From Lepeophtheirus salmonis (taxonomy: Eukaryota > Arthropoda > Copepoda > Siphonostomatoida > Caligidae), in contig NC_052144.2 in assembly GCF_016086655.4 (NCBI RefSeq), positions 30,225,896 through 30,289,895 on the forward strand: a stretch of DNA of 64,000 nucleotides. The letters run 5' to 3'. Below are positions 1 through 11,540 of this stretch, piece after piece. Within the stretch, counting starts at the first letter, position 1. The number at the start of each line of letters is the position of its first letter. The position numbers and the translations under genes were made by a program. The notes beneath the pieces are model-generated. The model was given only the letters and a program-made list of their open reading frames with translations, was not told the origin of the DNA and did not search any database.

Positions 1-264
1 TTTAAAATTTTTAGATTGCACCTCAAATATTATTTTCGATGCACACCTTGAAATTAAGTTTTATATTAATTAAAGTAAACATATTTAGGTTGGGAAAGAA
101 GCCACTTCGTATTTACCGTCCCTTTTTTGAAACAATGTATATCTTGGTCATTCGTAGTCATGTCGGATCATACGATAAAGTTTTGTCAAGGTGTGAGTTT
201 ATACTAAAAACGTTTTTATGATAGTATTGCGCTTGGTCAGTTCAATCGTGAATTATCGTGCGTT

Positions 265-418
265 GATTATGGAGGACTCAATGGAAAAAATTATCCTTAT
301 CTTACATTTTTACCACCTGAAAGGGAAAATGCGTCGAAAGCGACCAAGAAAATTCGCAATATATACAGGGCCGATATTCTTTCGGTTTGTGTTGCACAAC
401 AGCGGTTCGAACAGTTTC
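265..418 (+). pseudogene. Possible mariner transposase N-terminal fragment
   Basis: One reading frame runs GGLNGKNYPYLTFLPP, then ENASKATKKIRNIYRAD, then SVCVAQQRFEQF. The spacing of NA..A..I...Y, SV..AQ..F..F resembles the first helix-turn-helix of mariner transposases, which binds the element's inverted repeat. What is seen is only about 50 codons. After them the frame shifts, and nothing resembling the second DNA-binding helix set or the catalytic DDD domain follows. No inverted repeat was found at either side. The family call rests on pattern memory, so it is tentative. The alternative is chance similarity in AT-rich DNA. Confidence 0.35.
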
Positions 419-449
419 CACCTCGCTCAATTTTGCTCTTTTCTGTGAA

Positions 450-2454
450 CAACTCGACGTTTTGAAGCTAGCGATTAAATAGAAGTGAATGGAACACACT
501 TATTAAGCATTGAAATGAAGCTAAAAATACGAAATTACTTTTTCAAAAGCTTATTATAAGTCTTAGTTCATACTTGTACATATATACTTTTTGTAAGAAT
601 CTTGACAAAGTTGAGCATGGGAAAATTCGTTCAGAGTTCCAAGAGACACGAGTTAGACCTAGTTTAAGTCTAAATTAGGGGTATTAAAGATTGATTTATG
701 ATGATGTTACTGATTTTTTTAAGGGATGGCTGTTGTGTCCAATTTGGACGCCTCTTTATATTTTAGGAAGGGAAGTAAAAAATTTGTAACTGATACATTC
801 CTGAATACGTAATATTTAGAATTCCCCCCCCCCCCCCTCTTTGTTCTTCAGCAAAAACCACTAGTACCGACATTTTTCTTTTTAAAAGGAAATATGCAAA
901 AATAAAATAAAGTTTAATGTGTAACCATATATGTAAATGAAGTAGGATCTAGTGAAATACTCTTGTGTACTCTAGAGTGCTACAAAATACATAAATACAA
1001 TATATGTATGTATTATTTTTTATACAATACATACATATTTATATTTCAATTATGTGTTTTTTATTCTGTTTTTTTCATCTTCCATACGATACTATTAAGG
1101 AAATGGTAATAATATTCTGCTTTGGTTCATTTAAAAACCATATGTATTGTTGGGAAGTTAGTAGTTGAGAAAATAAAATGTGAGAGCGTTGTCATAAGCC
1201 TATACTTGACACAATACACCAACTATCTACATATATATTTTGCTTTTTATAAGCAACTATGGGCTTATCTTAATTCAACAGGTTTCCATAGTAATACCAA
1301 TCTACCTGGAAAATAATTATATAAAAAAAAATCCATAGTAGATATAATACAGAATACATTTTATTAAGGGATTTATTCCTTTTTAAGCCATTTATAGCAA
1401 TTTTTATTTTTTGAGCAACTCATTTTGCAACAAATATAAACATTTTATCATAATCCAAAGGAAAAGTTTGTGACATATCATATAAAACAGAATTTTAGTA
1501 CATAGAAACAAGAAAAAAATGAAAGAACGAAATCGAAATATTATCGAAATATAAAACTTTCATGTTAAAACAATGTTGCAAATAAGAAAAATCGAAACTA
1601 AAAATAAACATTAAAAACAACTGAATAACAATTGAAAATAAAATAACGCCAGTATGAAAATAGTTTTTTGTGAACTGACGAATTAGTAGTCTATTCTTTT
1701 ACTAACTTTGATCTATAAATTAATGACAGGAATGATGTCTTATTGTTTATTAGTCTTCAGGTTTTTAAAGATAAATTGCTCTGTTATGAGTATATTGACA
1801 ATTTTTATGTAGGGATTCTATTTTCCCCCTAATAAGGGAAAATATTACATCTTCCAAGGATGTGTAGAACTTCTTAACATTGATGAATACGGCTCCAACA
1901 TTATATTTCTTCAATTTGTATCAAGTGGAATATTTTCGGATTGTGTCCGCCTGATATTTTGAAAAAAAGTATCCGTCTAATGTATGTACATACATGAATT
2001 CATAAATGAACCATTTTACATTTTTAATTATTTTCATATCTGCCCCCTCCCTCCTCCTTCTTGTTAAGAAAATAATTTTTCCATTGTCTAACTACTTCAT
2101 TATCTTTTAAACAAAGGTAAGTATTTATAAGTTGGAAAACTTAAAATATCCTTTAGAAAAAAATAATAATAATAAGATAACCCCTAAAGAATAAATCATG
2201 TTCGAAACATGACCCATTATTGATAAAACTTTGTGTTTAAAAAACTTACCCATAAATTAACACACCTTATATAATGATTATGCCCAAAAAAAGAATCCAC
2301 TCCAAATACATACAGACGAGAAAATAAATATTTCCTCCCTTGCTGATTTTTTAAATATGCCCACGGACAAAGAAAAGAGCGGTCTATGATTTTAATGGTA
2401 GATTTATTTGAACAGTGAGATACATTACCTGAACAGAAAAAAAGTGTTTGCAGT
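450..2454. other. AT-rich intergenic DNA, no gene seen
   Basis: No supported gene. It holds a run of 13 or more C residues near 823-837, TATGTATGTA-type short repeats near 1005-1035, and many short A/T runs. The small open frame near 1122-1316 has no recognisable motif and is probably chance. Confidence 0.6.
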
Positions 2455-2800
2455 GGAAATAATGCTGAGTATAACTCCAAGAATACCATCTCCAGTTCCA
2501 GATTCTCCAACATTAAGCATGGGAGTGGAAACATTATGTTTTGGAGAAATTACGACATTACCACATCGAGATGACGATGGACGGGGTCATACACTGGGAA
2601 ATCTTGGGCAACATACTCCTTTCCTCCAGGGAGGGCACTAAAAATGGGTTGCGGATGAGTCTTCCCGCAAAATATACGTCCAACGCAACAAAGGAATGAC
2701 TCAAGGTCAGGAAGTGGCCAAGCAGTATTTGGACCTTAATCCTATGAAGAATCTTTCTCAGTGGGAAAACTTACTGAGTAGTATATGTATCTAATATTTA
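2455..2800 (+). pseudogene. Tc1-like transposase relic (C-terminal half)
   Basis: Tc1 transposases cut and paste their own element at TA sites with a DDE catalytic triad. Here one frame reads NAEYNSKNTISSS then IKHGSGNIMFW, matching the Tc1 block KHGGGSIMVWG before the second catalytic Asp. After a stop near 2570 the reading continues in another frame as a decayed MDGVIHWEILGNILLSS. Near 2680-2760 come T-K-E, stop, L-K..KWPSS and LNPMKNLSQWENL, which is the decayed form of the terminal WPSQSPDLNPIENLW block. At least two frameshifts and several stops are needed to join them, and the N-terminal DNA-binding domain is missing. The order of blocks makes the superfamily call secure. The element is dead. 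Confidence 0.8.
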
Positions 2801-3544
2801 TTTTCTCTGCTGTAAATAAGTACATTAGATTTAATAAAACTGATTTTTGAAATGTTTGTTGCCTCTCAGCCCATTTTTTGGTGTCGGACATGACATTTTA
2901 CTTTGTAAAAAGGGATTTTCAGATTTTTTGCAAGTCATTTAACAAATTTTAGACCCCTTAAATAATTATTAATAAGAACATGTTTACTGAATAACCAAGT
3001 ACTAAAAATATATATAAAGCACAACTTTTGAATCATAGCACAATATTTGGAACAAGGGCACAAGATGCATGAAAATGGCTGAATTCGAGTCGAAAATCCC
3101 ATTTAAATAAAATAATATGGCTGGTGAGAAGCTCAAACTAAGTCAAAGTCAGTTTTTATCATTACCCTTATCAGAATAGCTAATTATACAGAAAAAATGT
3201 TAACCCGAAAAAGGAACAATATAATGTACATATTCAAACCAATACTTTCTTTGCCGCATACCTCTACCTACCTACGACAGCTATTCATTTCATGATTAAC
3301 CCGACACATAAATTATCATCATTATATAGACAGTCAAACACGACACACACACTGTCAAAAGGAATCCACCATTATACAGTATGGAGCTTAAATACTACAA
3401 AATAAATAATAGTATATAACTATTTTATTTCTATTTTTAATAACAAAATTTTGCATAAAATACTACTGAATATCATAGCCATAGATAATGGAAAAAATTC
3501 TAAATGGTCGTTTGTTTTTTTCAAACATCACAGACTTGAGTCAT
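2801..3544. other. Intergenic DNA, nothing recognised
   Basis: AT-rich sequence without a supported open frame. It could include the untranslated end of the Tc1 relic just upstream, but I could not find the matching inverted repeat. Confidence 0.5.
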
Positions 3545-4025
3545 GAGTTAGACAAGGCAGTAGATCCAGTAGGCACGGGCCATTTGCTTAGGAATGTGGC
3601 TGCATTCCCTAACTAAAGAGGCTTTAACTAGATCCTAATTAAGATGACGATTCTTGCGGAGCGTTTCTTCCAAAATCGACCAAATTTTAAAATTATTGGA
3701 TTCCAATTGGGTATAGATAAAGGCTAAAAGTTGTTGCTAAGGAAATGAGTTTTATACTACTTTTGCATCATATTGAATGTGTAGGATCTTGTTGATTAGT
3801 CTAAGCTTCTTACCTGAAGTGGGAATTGGGTCATGGCTGGATGGTGCCCACGTGCTCAATGCTTTTATTTTTGAACCCTGCAGACACAAAGATAATAAAT
3901 ACCTTACTGACAATCTGATGGTACCCTAGACCATCATTGACTCTAGTTTGTGCTTCTAATAAATCCAACAGGCGAATAGCATCTTTTTTGACCGAAATTC
4001 ATTCATTTTCAGTGCTTGAATTGAG
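3545..4025 (-). pseudogene. Mariner-like transposase relic, internally deleted
   Basis: On the minus strand from about 4000 the reading VKKDAIRLLDLLEAQTRVND recalls the N-terminal helix region of a mariner-like transposase. About 350 bp further on comes FKIWSILEETLRKNRHLN, a stop, then DLVKASLVRECSHIPKQMAR. This is the familiar C-terminal sequence of these enzymes, where IWSILEE follows the third catalytic Asp and the tail is rich in Lys and Arg. The whole DD core between the two ends is missing or unreadable. Stops interrupt every frame, so this is a dead, internally deleted copy. It sits 540 bp from another mariner relic on the opposite strand, whose C-terminal sequence differs, so the two belong to different subfamilies. 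Confidence 0.7.
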
Positions 4026-4559
4026 CTTCAATAGAAAAAACAAAACAAAACACACACTTTAGGGACTTTTAGGAGTCGTCTTATACTTAAAAAAAAATGA
4101 GAAATTTCTTGCATCTGTTTACTCTCTTTCTTTTTTCGTAAATGAAGGTTAACCAAAATAAAAAAATAACCAAGTTTTGTGTACAATTAATCAATAATTT
4201 GTTACAAAACTTTTTATGATGGTATCTCTAAATTTATATGAATTATATAGGTTCAATTAGAAGTTACTTTTTTACAGTATTTAGGGTCCAGCCTATAAAT
4301 TATATTGCAGTATGCATTAATATTGTTACATTACAAGAATTAACTTGCAGTAAAACATGCAAAGAAGGAGTTCTTATATATCGGACTACATATTCTTTGA
4401 ACAAATAATAATCGGTATGTGCAAAATGATTAAACTGTTTAAGAATACTTAAAATGTCGTCTGGAGGTATTGTTCACATACTTGGTAAAAAATGGTGTCA
4501 GAGATTAATTATTACCAAGTACACATATATGATTTTTTTATTGTTAAATAAACTTTTTT

Positions 4560-4965
4560 ATAAAACAATCAACGTGTCTATCTGGACATGTGACAGTTCC
4601 AATTACTTTCCTGGATTCAGGAACAGCACTGGGATGGTTTTACTACTTCCAACAGGACGGATCCTTGACATACTTCAAACTCTATGGAAGATTGATGCCA
4701 AACCACTTTCAATCACTTTTAGAGCAAGGACATGTGCCCTCCTCTTCCCAGATCTCAACATAATGAAATTCTCCATGTAGTTCATTCTGGAAAGGAATAA
4801 AAGTGTCACTTGCTACCGTAGGATCGACGACTTGAAGGCTGCTATAGTGCACGCATAGGACAACTTGTCAGAGGATACCTTCGTACAGCGTGTAAAGCAT
4901 TTTCGAAGCGTCTAAAATGGTGGCCATGTGGAATGAGCTGGCACTCATTTTGAAGGAACAATCAC
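4560..4965 (+). pseudogene. Mariner-like transposase relic (C-terminal part)
   Basis: The reading FYYFQQDGSLTYF matches the mariner motif Y.FQQDGAPAHT, which contains the second catalytic Asp. Next comes PDLNIMKFSM, decayed from PDLNPMDYSIW with the third catalytic Asp changed. Then follow RIDDLKAAIVHA, stop, DNLSEDTFVQRVKHFRSVL and a final partial KWW. This is the usual C-terminal order of mariner-like transposases in arthropods. The C-terminal 130 or so residues are covered in two frames with two stops. The N-terminal half is not readable upstream of 4560. The loss of the last catalytic Asp and the frameshifts make it inactive. Confidence 0.78.
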
Positions 4966-7040
4966 GCTGGTTGAAATAGTGTAAAAAGATGTTTCTAGAG
5001 ATAAATATTTGTGTACTATCTTGGCTGTTGAAGTTGTCCTAAGACTTAAGCATCACCCTGTAAATCACAAATTGGTTTTTAGTATTATTTTCTTGATTCC
5101 ATAAAAACCACGTTTTTCCTCATTTAGTCATGCTACTGCAAGTTTTGGGTGCTCATTTTGTATATTTGTTAGATGTATTTGGTTCTAAATCAATGGGGGG
5201 TATCTTGTGAATGTATGCTGTAAATATGTATTTACATCAGTATATTTATATATTTGTGCTTCGTTGTACATACATATGCTCACAGTAGATTGTGAGAGAA
5301 GAAGAAATAGAAAAACTTATTAAACATAAATACACATTAAATATTTATCCATCATTTTCTCGAAAAAAAACAACACAAAACTTTTTTAATATAACACAAT
5401 TTCTGATTTAGTGTTTTATTATTATTTTTATATATGTTCTATGTATATAGAATCAAGTCATATATGTATGTACAAGTATCAACTCCCTAACTACTTACTT
5501 ACTTATATACAGCAGTATTATGTACAATGTACATAGAGCCATCCATCAGCCTGACGAAGCAGTCTGATTATATTTTACAATATATGTACATTCATACACT
5601 ACATTTTCGCCTTCCATTTTGGAAATTAAAAAAATAGAACAGTAAAAAAAGTTGACTGCAATGCTACACTTTTTTTATAAATATAAAGGAAATGGCTTTC
5701 CAATGAAGTCACATGACTCCACTTGATAATACATTATTATGCTCCTTTTTGGATTATTGAGCATGATGATTTATATGGATATTAAAAACTGCCAAATTCT
5801 GTTTTTTCCTCTTTCAAAAATGAAGGAAGTTAGTTACATTGCCTAATGAGCTGGCAAATAACTGACAATAAGAAAGGAAAGTGATTTGTTCTCCTTAATT
5901 CAATGGCTTAGCTCATTTGGAACACTTCTGCATTACAAAATACATACACATCATATGTATATATGCTGTGTACAAGTTGTAACTTGTATAAGTTTTTGGA
6001 CACGCAGTGCTGCCACCTTCCCTTTGAGGCTGGAAACATTTTAAACCATCCTTGCATTATGAAGAGATTCTCAAAACTTGAACTTAGCCAAACTTGAAAT
6101 ACTATATAAACTCAATTTGATATGAGGCTCAAAAACTTCAAAATTTTAATGAAAAAAAAAAAAATAATAATAGAATAGTTTTTTTAAACCTATGAAAAAA
6201 AGGACTTATACTAAACATTATAGAATTCATAAGTCAGGGGGGGGGGGCTCTATCATTTGTAAATAATGATATAATATATAAGTAATTTTGATAAAAAAAT
6301 AATAGTACTTGGGAATCAAAAGGCTTGGTTTTGATATAATATTTTCACATGACGTCATGACATAATGACTTGTTGGAAAAGGATATCCCACACAGGTTCC
6401 AGAAAGACTTAAAAGGGAATAACACTTAGACTTTCAATGTGTTTATGGATAAAAAATTGACTATAATGTCCGTGAACATGATTTGCTAGACCATTTTCAG
6501 TCCCAGGATTGGAACTATGATCGGCGCAAGGTGTATTCCTTTTCAAGTTTAAATTATAAGAGGCTAATAAATTACTTTGTTATACGTAAAATTGTTAACA
6601 ATTTGCTAGAACGCAATGTATTACATATTCTATCAAGTTAAAACGCTTTATATAAAATTTCAAATTGATATAGCCCTTCAATAGAACTTACTTTGAATCT
6701 TTCTTAAAAAATTTGTAAATTATAATGTAAAAACTTTTCGTAAATCAATAGAAGATGACTTTATTCATGGATTCAGTTAGACTTATAAATACCTACTACA
6801 AAAAACAGCTTTATTTACACGCTTTTTGTGTACGAGTATACATATTTTGAGAGATTTAGGGATATTCTTTTGTATATTTGTGCATTCTGTTTAACTTCTA
6901 CTTATCAATATTAAAAATTACTTAAGTATGCCTCTAACATTACATCACTTTCTGTTTGATCATGCAGACTGTGAGGTAGGCGGAATTGCTCCATTGAATA
7001 ACACGTTATAAAACGAAGAAATATCAACTTATATATAACA
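4966..7040. other. AT-rich intergenic DNA, no gene seen
   Basis: No supported gene in about 2 kb. There is a run of G near 6238-6247, a poly-A stretch near 6150, and scattered tacatatgta-like words. Nothing resembles a transposase or RNA gene. Confidence 0.5.
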
Positions 7041-7502
7041 CGAGGGTGTTCTGAAAAGTTCCCAAGCCCGACGTGAAGATGGCAGTACTCGTAAATAATG
7101 CATTTATCTGGCATCTGTTGACAGTTAGTCATCAAAGTTTTAGCCCTTTTTGGAGGGCAGTTGTTACGTAACAGTTGGTTGAGTGATTTGATTTTTAAAT
7201 GTTTTTGTAAAAATGGAGAAAATCAAGTATCCAGCAGTCATTAAATATTTGTTTTTTAAAGTGTAACCTTTAAATACATTCAATATTTAAAGGCTTGTTC
7301 CGTTAAATTTGACGCCTCTAAGACAATCCAACTTTGATTAATTGAGCCAAGAAGCACAAAGTGTCTCGTGTACAATTATTTTTCAGAGAAACGCTGAGTA
7401 CTATTTGGGACGGTTACAGAGCTGGGAGCAACAAGAAGGGTGTAGAGTAATAAGGAGATATAAGGTATCTTTGTTAGGTCGGAAACTTTTCAGACCCCCT
7501 CG
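7041..7502 (+). mobile_element. Internally deleted mariner element with terminal inverted repeats
   Basis: The left end reads cgagggtgttctgaaaagtt and the right end, reversed, reads cgagggggtctgaaaagttt, so they form an imperfect inverted repeat. Near 7213 an ATG opens MEKIKYPAVIKYLFFK, the classic first residues of irritans-type (SETMAR-like) mariner transposases. The right part, from about 7360, keeps remnants of the C-terminal tail (NAEYYLGRLQSWEQQEG). The bulk of the transposase, including the whole catalytic DDD core, is absent: the element is 462 bp, where full mariners are about 1.3 kb. It is therefore a non-autonomous derivative. A related copy lies at 35561-36431. No clear TA duplication is visible at the left end (aca) so the outermost bases may have mutated. 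Confidence 0.8.
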
Positions 7503-8639
7503 ATTTTATACACTATCATATACAACGCAAATTTGAATGTCTTATTAGCATATTCCAGAACATTGATTTTGATGGATCTTTGTTAAATACAATGTACATA
7601 CATACATCAAAGTGAATGAAGACAAAATAGAATTCAATTTTGTGTATACGTTCTTATGTGTGGAAGCTCATTGTATCCATTGTACGCGAACATTGGGAAG
7701 ATGAATGAATCATTCAATTTTAACAATGGCAATTTTTATTATTATATATGTATAGAGAAGAATACAACAATATCTACAAATTTATTCAGATTCCTACTCT
7801 TCCGAGCTGAACTGACTCTCATCTCAATAAGGGCAATCCATGTCACACACTTACTCTATATATCTATTCAATCCTCCATTTTAAATTGAATTATCATCAT
7901 AAATGAAGTTTCAAGAAGAGAATGTGTAGATCTATTATGTATTGTATATACTGTTATTGCTATTATTGAGTAATACACTTTTTTCATATATATGATGACA
8001 TATGTCTTGTCACATACAGTAAAGTTTTGTCGTCTCTCAATTGAATTGAAAAAAAAAAAGTTTTTCTCTTTTACTTATAATGTTATAAGTAAAAGATTCT
8101 TCCATGCTCAGGGAAATTGAAGAGCAGAGGATTGGTACTTCTTAACCTCCTTGTCAACAAAGATTATCTTATTATTGAAAAGTTCATTCATTTTATCGTT
8201 CACAAACTTAATCTGTAAAGTTATTTCAGTTGTGGTCAGCTGCGCTCTCTTTTGTTTTTTTACCAATTTCAAATGCTTCATATTTGGTGTAATATTATAA
8301 TATTGTCAGTGTTGATCATGCAGTGTTTAAGAGCCTTAAAGAGGTTATGAAGCCATGTTCCCCCCCATATTATATTATAATATTCTTATACAACATAACT
8401 ATGTAGCAGATAGCCCAAAGGTAAAGCTTAGCGAAACGTCTTAAACAAATTCCCGCAGGACATTTTGCCTTAAAGCCATTTTGGCTCAAGGATATCGCTT
8501 TCATATATAAATAAATAAGATTTATACGTCGTTTTTGTAATCTTTGGTTAAAAATTGATATTCCCTTGGAAACTTTTGTTCCAAAATATGTTTTGTGTGT
8601 TACTATGAAACGCATTAAAGGGTTGTCTTCTGTTAGAAA
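7503..8639. other. Intergenic DNA with a short palindrome
   Basis: No supported gene. Apart from the palindrome at 8068-8095 it holds A/T-rich unique-looking sequence and a short C run near 8360. Open frames at 7656-7889 and 8370-8660 have no recognisable motifs. Confidence 0.5.
8068..8095. repeat. Perfect 13-bp palindrome
   Basis: The arms cttttacttataa and ttataagtaaaag are exact reverse complements separated by 2 bases (tg). Such a near-palindrome can extrude as a cruciform or mark the centre of an inverted duplication. No longer inverted repeat extends beyond it. Confidence 0.85.
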
Positions 8640-9060
8640 AATGATAGAATCATGCCCCAAAATATCAATGCATACGCCAACAAAATCTCACTATGTAATG
8701 AATTTGAACTAGAGGGAAAGTAGGTAATAAAATTAAAACAATAAGAAATAAATAAACACGGCAACGATTCGAATAGAAGAATTGCTAATCACTTCAGACT
8801 AGAAAAGATTCATGGATTGACAAACAAGCATAATATGAGGCAAGACCATCATTTTATCATTATTCCAATAAAAAACAAACATTTAATGCATTTTATATCT
8901 CAAAATATTGCATATTGTGAGATATAAAATTCAAGGGAAATATCGATTTGAACCAAAAATAAACAATAAAAACGTATAAGCTTCATTTATTAAGGTGAAA
9001 TATCCTTGAAGCAAAATAGATTAAGGCAAAATTACCGGCACCGCAAAACACACCTGTTAG
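8640..9060. repeat. Dispersed repeat (family R), copy 1
   Basis: This stretch is clearly related to 40610-41040 and, in part, to 52830-52990. Shared words in the same order include GCCCCAAAAT, a GATTCGAATAGA block, TCATGGATTGACAA, CAAGCATAATAT, ATTCCAATAAAAA, CAAAAATAAACAA and AACGTATAA. Divergence is high (roughly a quarter to a third by eye), so the family is old. No coding potential or terminal repeats were found. It contains the hairpin at 8890-8930. Confidence 0.65.
8890..8930. repeat. Hairpin-forming inverted repeat
   Basis: The arms attttatatctca (8890-8902) and tgagatataaaat (8918-8930) are exact reverse complements around a 15-base loop. It lies inside family R, but copy 2 at 40610-41040 does not preserve it, so it arose locally or was lost there. 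Confidence 0.8.
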
Positions 9061-9339
9061 TTTGAGAAGATACATTGATATCTGTTTCCCGCGCAAGATG
9101 TCGCTTTTTATGATATGACAAATGATGTCACTTGATCATATTCCCTTATCCTGTATGTGACTTTTCCTTTCCCTTCGCTGAGTTTACTTTATTCATTCCG
9201 TTAAAAGGGTTAATTCATGCGGGCTGGGTCGTAAACTATGCAGTAATATTAAACGCTTCTAGCTGGCAAAAAAGTATCGTACTGAACACTACCCTGTACA
9301 AATATTGATCATATGGTCTTCTATTTGTAGGAGCATATG

Positions 9340-9765
9340 TAGGCTGAAAGGGCTGTAGCCCCCCATTTACTTTTTACTAGAAAATTCCGCCTTTGAAATT
9401 TATTTTTGCAAAAAATTTTTAATTTAATTTTTCTACCGAAAAATTTAATTTATTGTAAACAACTGTGGATTTTGGAACTTTTTTTTCTTATATATTTATA
9501 TTAAAAATTTATTTTTTGGAACTTTTTCCTAAAAAATTTAATATTATACACTTTAAATTTTTGAAATTTTATGTGAATAGCGGCGGATTTTTTTTTTTTT
9601 TTCAAAAAATTTAATTTTTGAGAATAGCTGTAGATTTTTGAAAAAAAATTTCATAAAATTATTTATTTGAAATTTTTTTCCAAAAATATTAATTTTTGGA
9701 ATTTTTTTTTGAAAAAAAATTCAAAAACCAAGACGATTTTTTGTGGTACAAAAAAAATATTTTAC
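9340..9765 (+). repeat. A/T-rich minisatellite-bearing repeat (family A), copy 1
   Basis: The stretch opens with gggctgtagccccccattta and then consists of degenerate units built from AATTTAATTTTT, GTGGATTTTTGAA and AAATTTTTTCCAAAAA, each about 30-70 bp. It ends in AAAACCAAGACG followed by TTTTTGTGGTACAAAAAA and TTTACTTAACAAAC. The same 3' end occurs at 13020-13075. No protein frame. The leading GC-rich hairpin (gggctgtagcccc) also occurs in the copy at 57794. Confidence 0.7.
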
Positions 9766-11264
9766 TTAACAAACTATTAAGAAAACCATTAAGAATGCAT
9801 CTTGTTAAAATGTGTTAGCTACATGAATGTTTAACAAGTGTATTAATAGAGCTTTGTATCATGCTTATAAAATAGTTATGTCCAAAAATAATATCATGAA
9901 TATATCAACCATCCATTACATATTCAATGATTGTATTTTTTGGTTGCTACTTACACCATTTGCTTATACAAGTTACAAATAGTACATGATACAGTCAAAT
10001 CCGGAATTAAACAATTCAGTTTTAAGAAAACTGGTTTCCTAGAAATACCGAGTTTTAAAATTACTTACTTACAAATGTGTAATATATATTTACTATTATT
10101 ATTTAACATGTGTTTTAGCAGTTTGTGTAATAAAATTTATGTGTGATACGATATTTAGAAGTCCCTCGTATTTATTCCAAGGATATATCCGTGATATAAT
10201 GGGATAACACAATATGTATCCAAAAATGGTCTTTTTTTTAAATATATAAACTTAAGATATAATTTTTTTTTTTGGATATATTCAGTTCTTCAAATGAAAA
10301 TTTTTCTGGATTTGACTGTACCTTATATTGGTTATTCTATGATAAATATTCCTGAAGAATTTTTTTCACTAAATTTCCTATAAGGTATTGTGGACAGTAG
10401 ACCAATAATCTATATATATGTATTTCTATAGAATACCATTTTCAAGAAGGTTAAACTCCTCTTCTTCATTTTAACAAATAACTATAAGCTCTAATAATTC
10501 ATTGTGATCAACCCCTGAAGACCCTGATTGCTAGTCCTAGCAATAGGTCAATATGAATGCATAATGAATGGATTGAATGTATATTTATACTCGTAAAAAA
10601 GAAGGAATAAACATTTATTCTAAAAGATGGGTTTAGTAAGGATAATCATTTGGTTATTCATTATAAGCATATAAAAAAAAGTTTTATATTTTGTTTTACC
10701 CTCTATTTTTTCTGTTAAATCAGAAAAAAACTTTGAATAAAAATAATAATAAAAAGGAGAAAGAATTAGGTATTAGGAACTGTAAAGTTTTTTGGGCAGG
10801 TAGGAATATGTAGGTTATTTACTTTTATATATATTGTTTTTGTGTATATGTTTGTACATATTAAGGTGTCTCATTTCCCGGGAAGTTTTCCTTTACCGGG
10901 ATCCTGGGAAATAAGGAGATACCCTTTGTAAAAATGCATACTGTAGAATTTAAGTATTTTTTTTCTTATATTTTAAGAAAAATCTTACCCAAATATATAT
11001 TCTCAATTCTCATTGTATCATTAACACTGACTCTGTATTTTTTTAAATTCTATAACTCACAACAAAAAATCCCTAGTGTTACTATATGTTTTTATGGGTG
11101 CATTATTCATACGTAATTATTTAGTATTTAGATGTATTCTCATCAAGAATGTAATAGTAATCAGTGAGGTAAATAGTTTTTATTTTTAACTGGTCCGTTT
11201 TTATAGTATTGGTAATCTGAAGAATTATGTAAATACGTTTCCTGAGCAGTTGTCATTATTTTTG
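9766..11264. other. Intergenic DNA, nothing recognised
   Basis: AT-rich sequence with poly-T and poly-A runs. The two small open frames (9931-10146 and 10934-11116) are rich in F, I, L and Y, as expected from chance translation of A/T sequence, and carry no motif. Confidence 0.5.
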
Positions 11265-11530
11265 AATTCCCTGGTAGTGAACATCTTTCCTAAATAGATT
11301 CAATTATATTCAAAACCTGATTGAACATTCGTATTTGGTCATAAAAGATGGAATGTAACCTAGAGGATTTGTGGCAGAGTTATATTTGTAAGTCCTTGTT
11401 GGACTCAGAATAGAATTGGGGTTGAACATCGAATTAATTCTTCCCAAGATCTTATAAAACATTCTTCAAATCGTCAGGGTTCCGATGTTGATTTTCATTT
11501 TCAATTATTTAACATGCCGCGTTGTATTTA
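11265..11530 (-). repeat. Dispersed repeat with protein-like reading (family U), copy 1
   Basis: Read on the minus strand this gives QPQFYSESNKDLQI and then RMFNQVLNIIESI, interrupted by stops. It is related at DNA level to 29460-29775 and 38390-38705 and, more weakly, to 46690-46870 and 53360-53450. All share a reading close to GK.YSNVDPQFYSESNKDLQL. Compared with copy 3, a block upstream of the conserved part is deleted here. The protein family is not recognised. The right edge lies about 10 bases from the 5.8S-like sequence. Confidence 0.65.
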
Positions 11531-11540
11531 TATGAAACAC

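Noticed and set aside
395..420. tRNA B-box-like word ggttcgaac
   Set aside because: No A box at the right distance, and no cloverleaf can be folded around it. Similar words at 33165 and 57648 belong to family F.
4454..4780. 108-codon open frame as an intact small gene
   Set aside because: Only its last part overlaps the mariner reading, and the true reading is in shifting frames. The upstream half has no support.
8640..9060. CRISPR array or regular spacer structure
   Set aside because: The repeats here are dispersed singletons, not regularly spaced. Nothing in the window has repeat-spacer architecture, and the DNA is eukaryotic in character.
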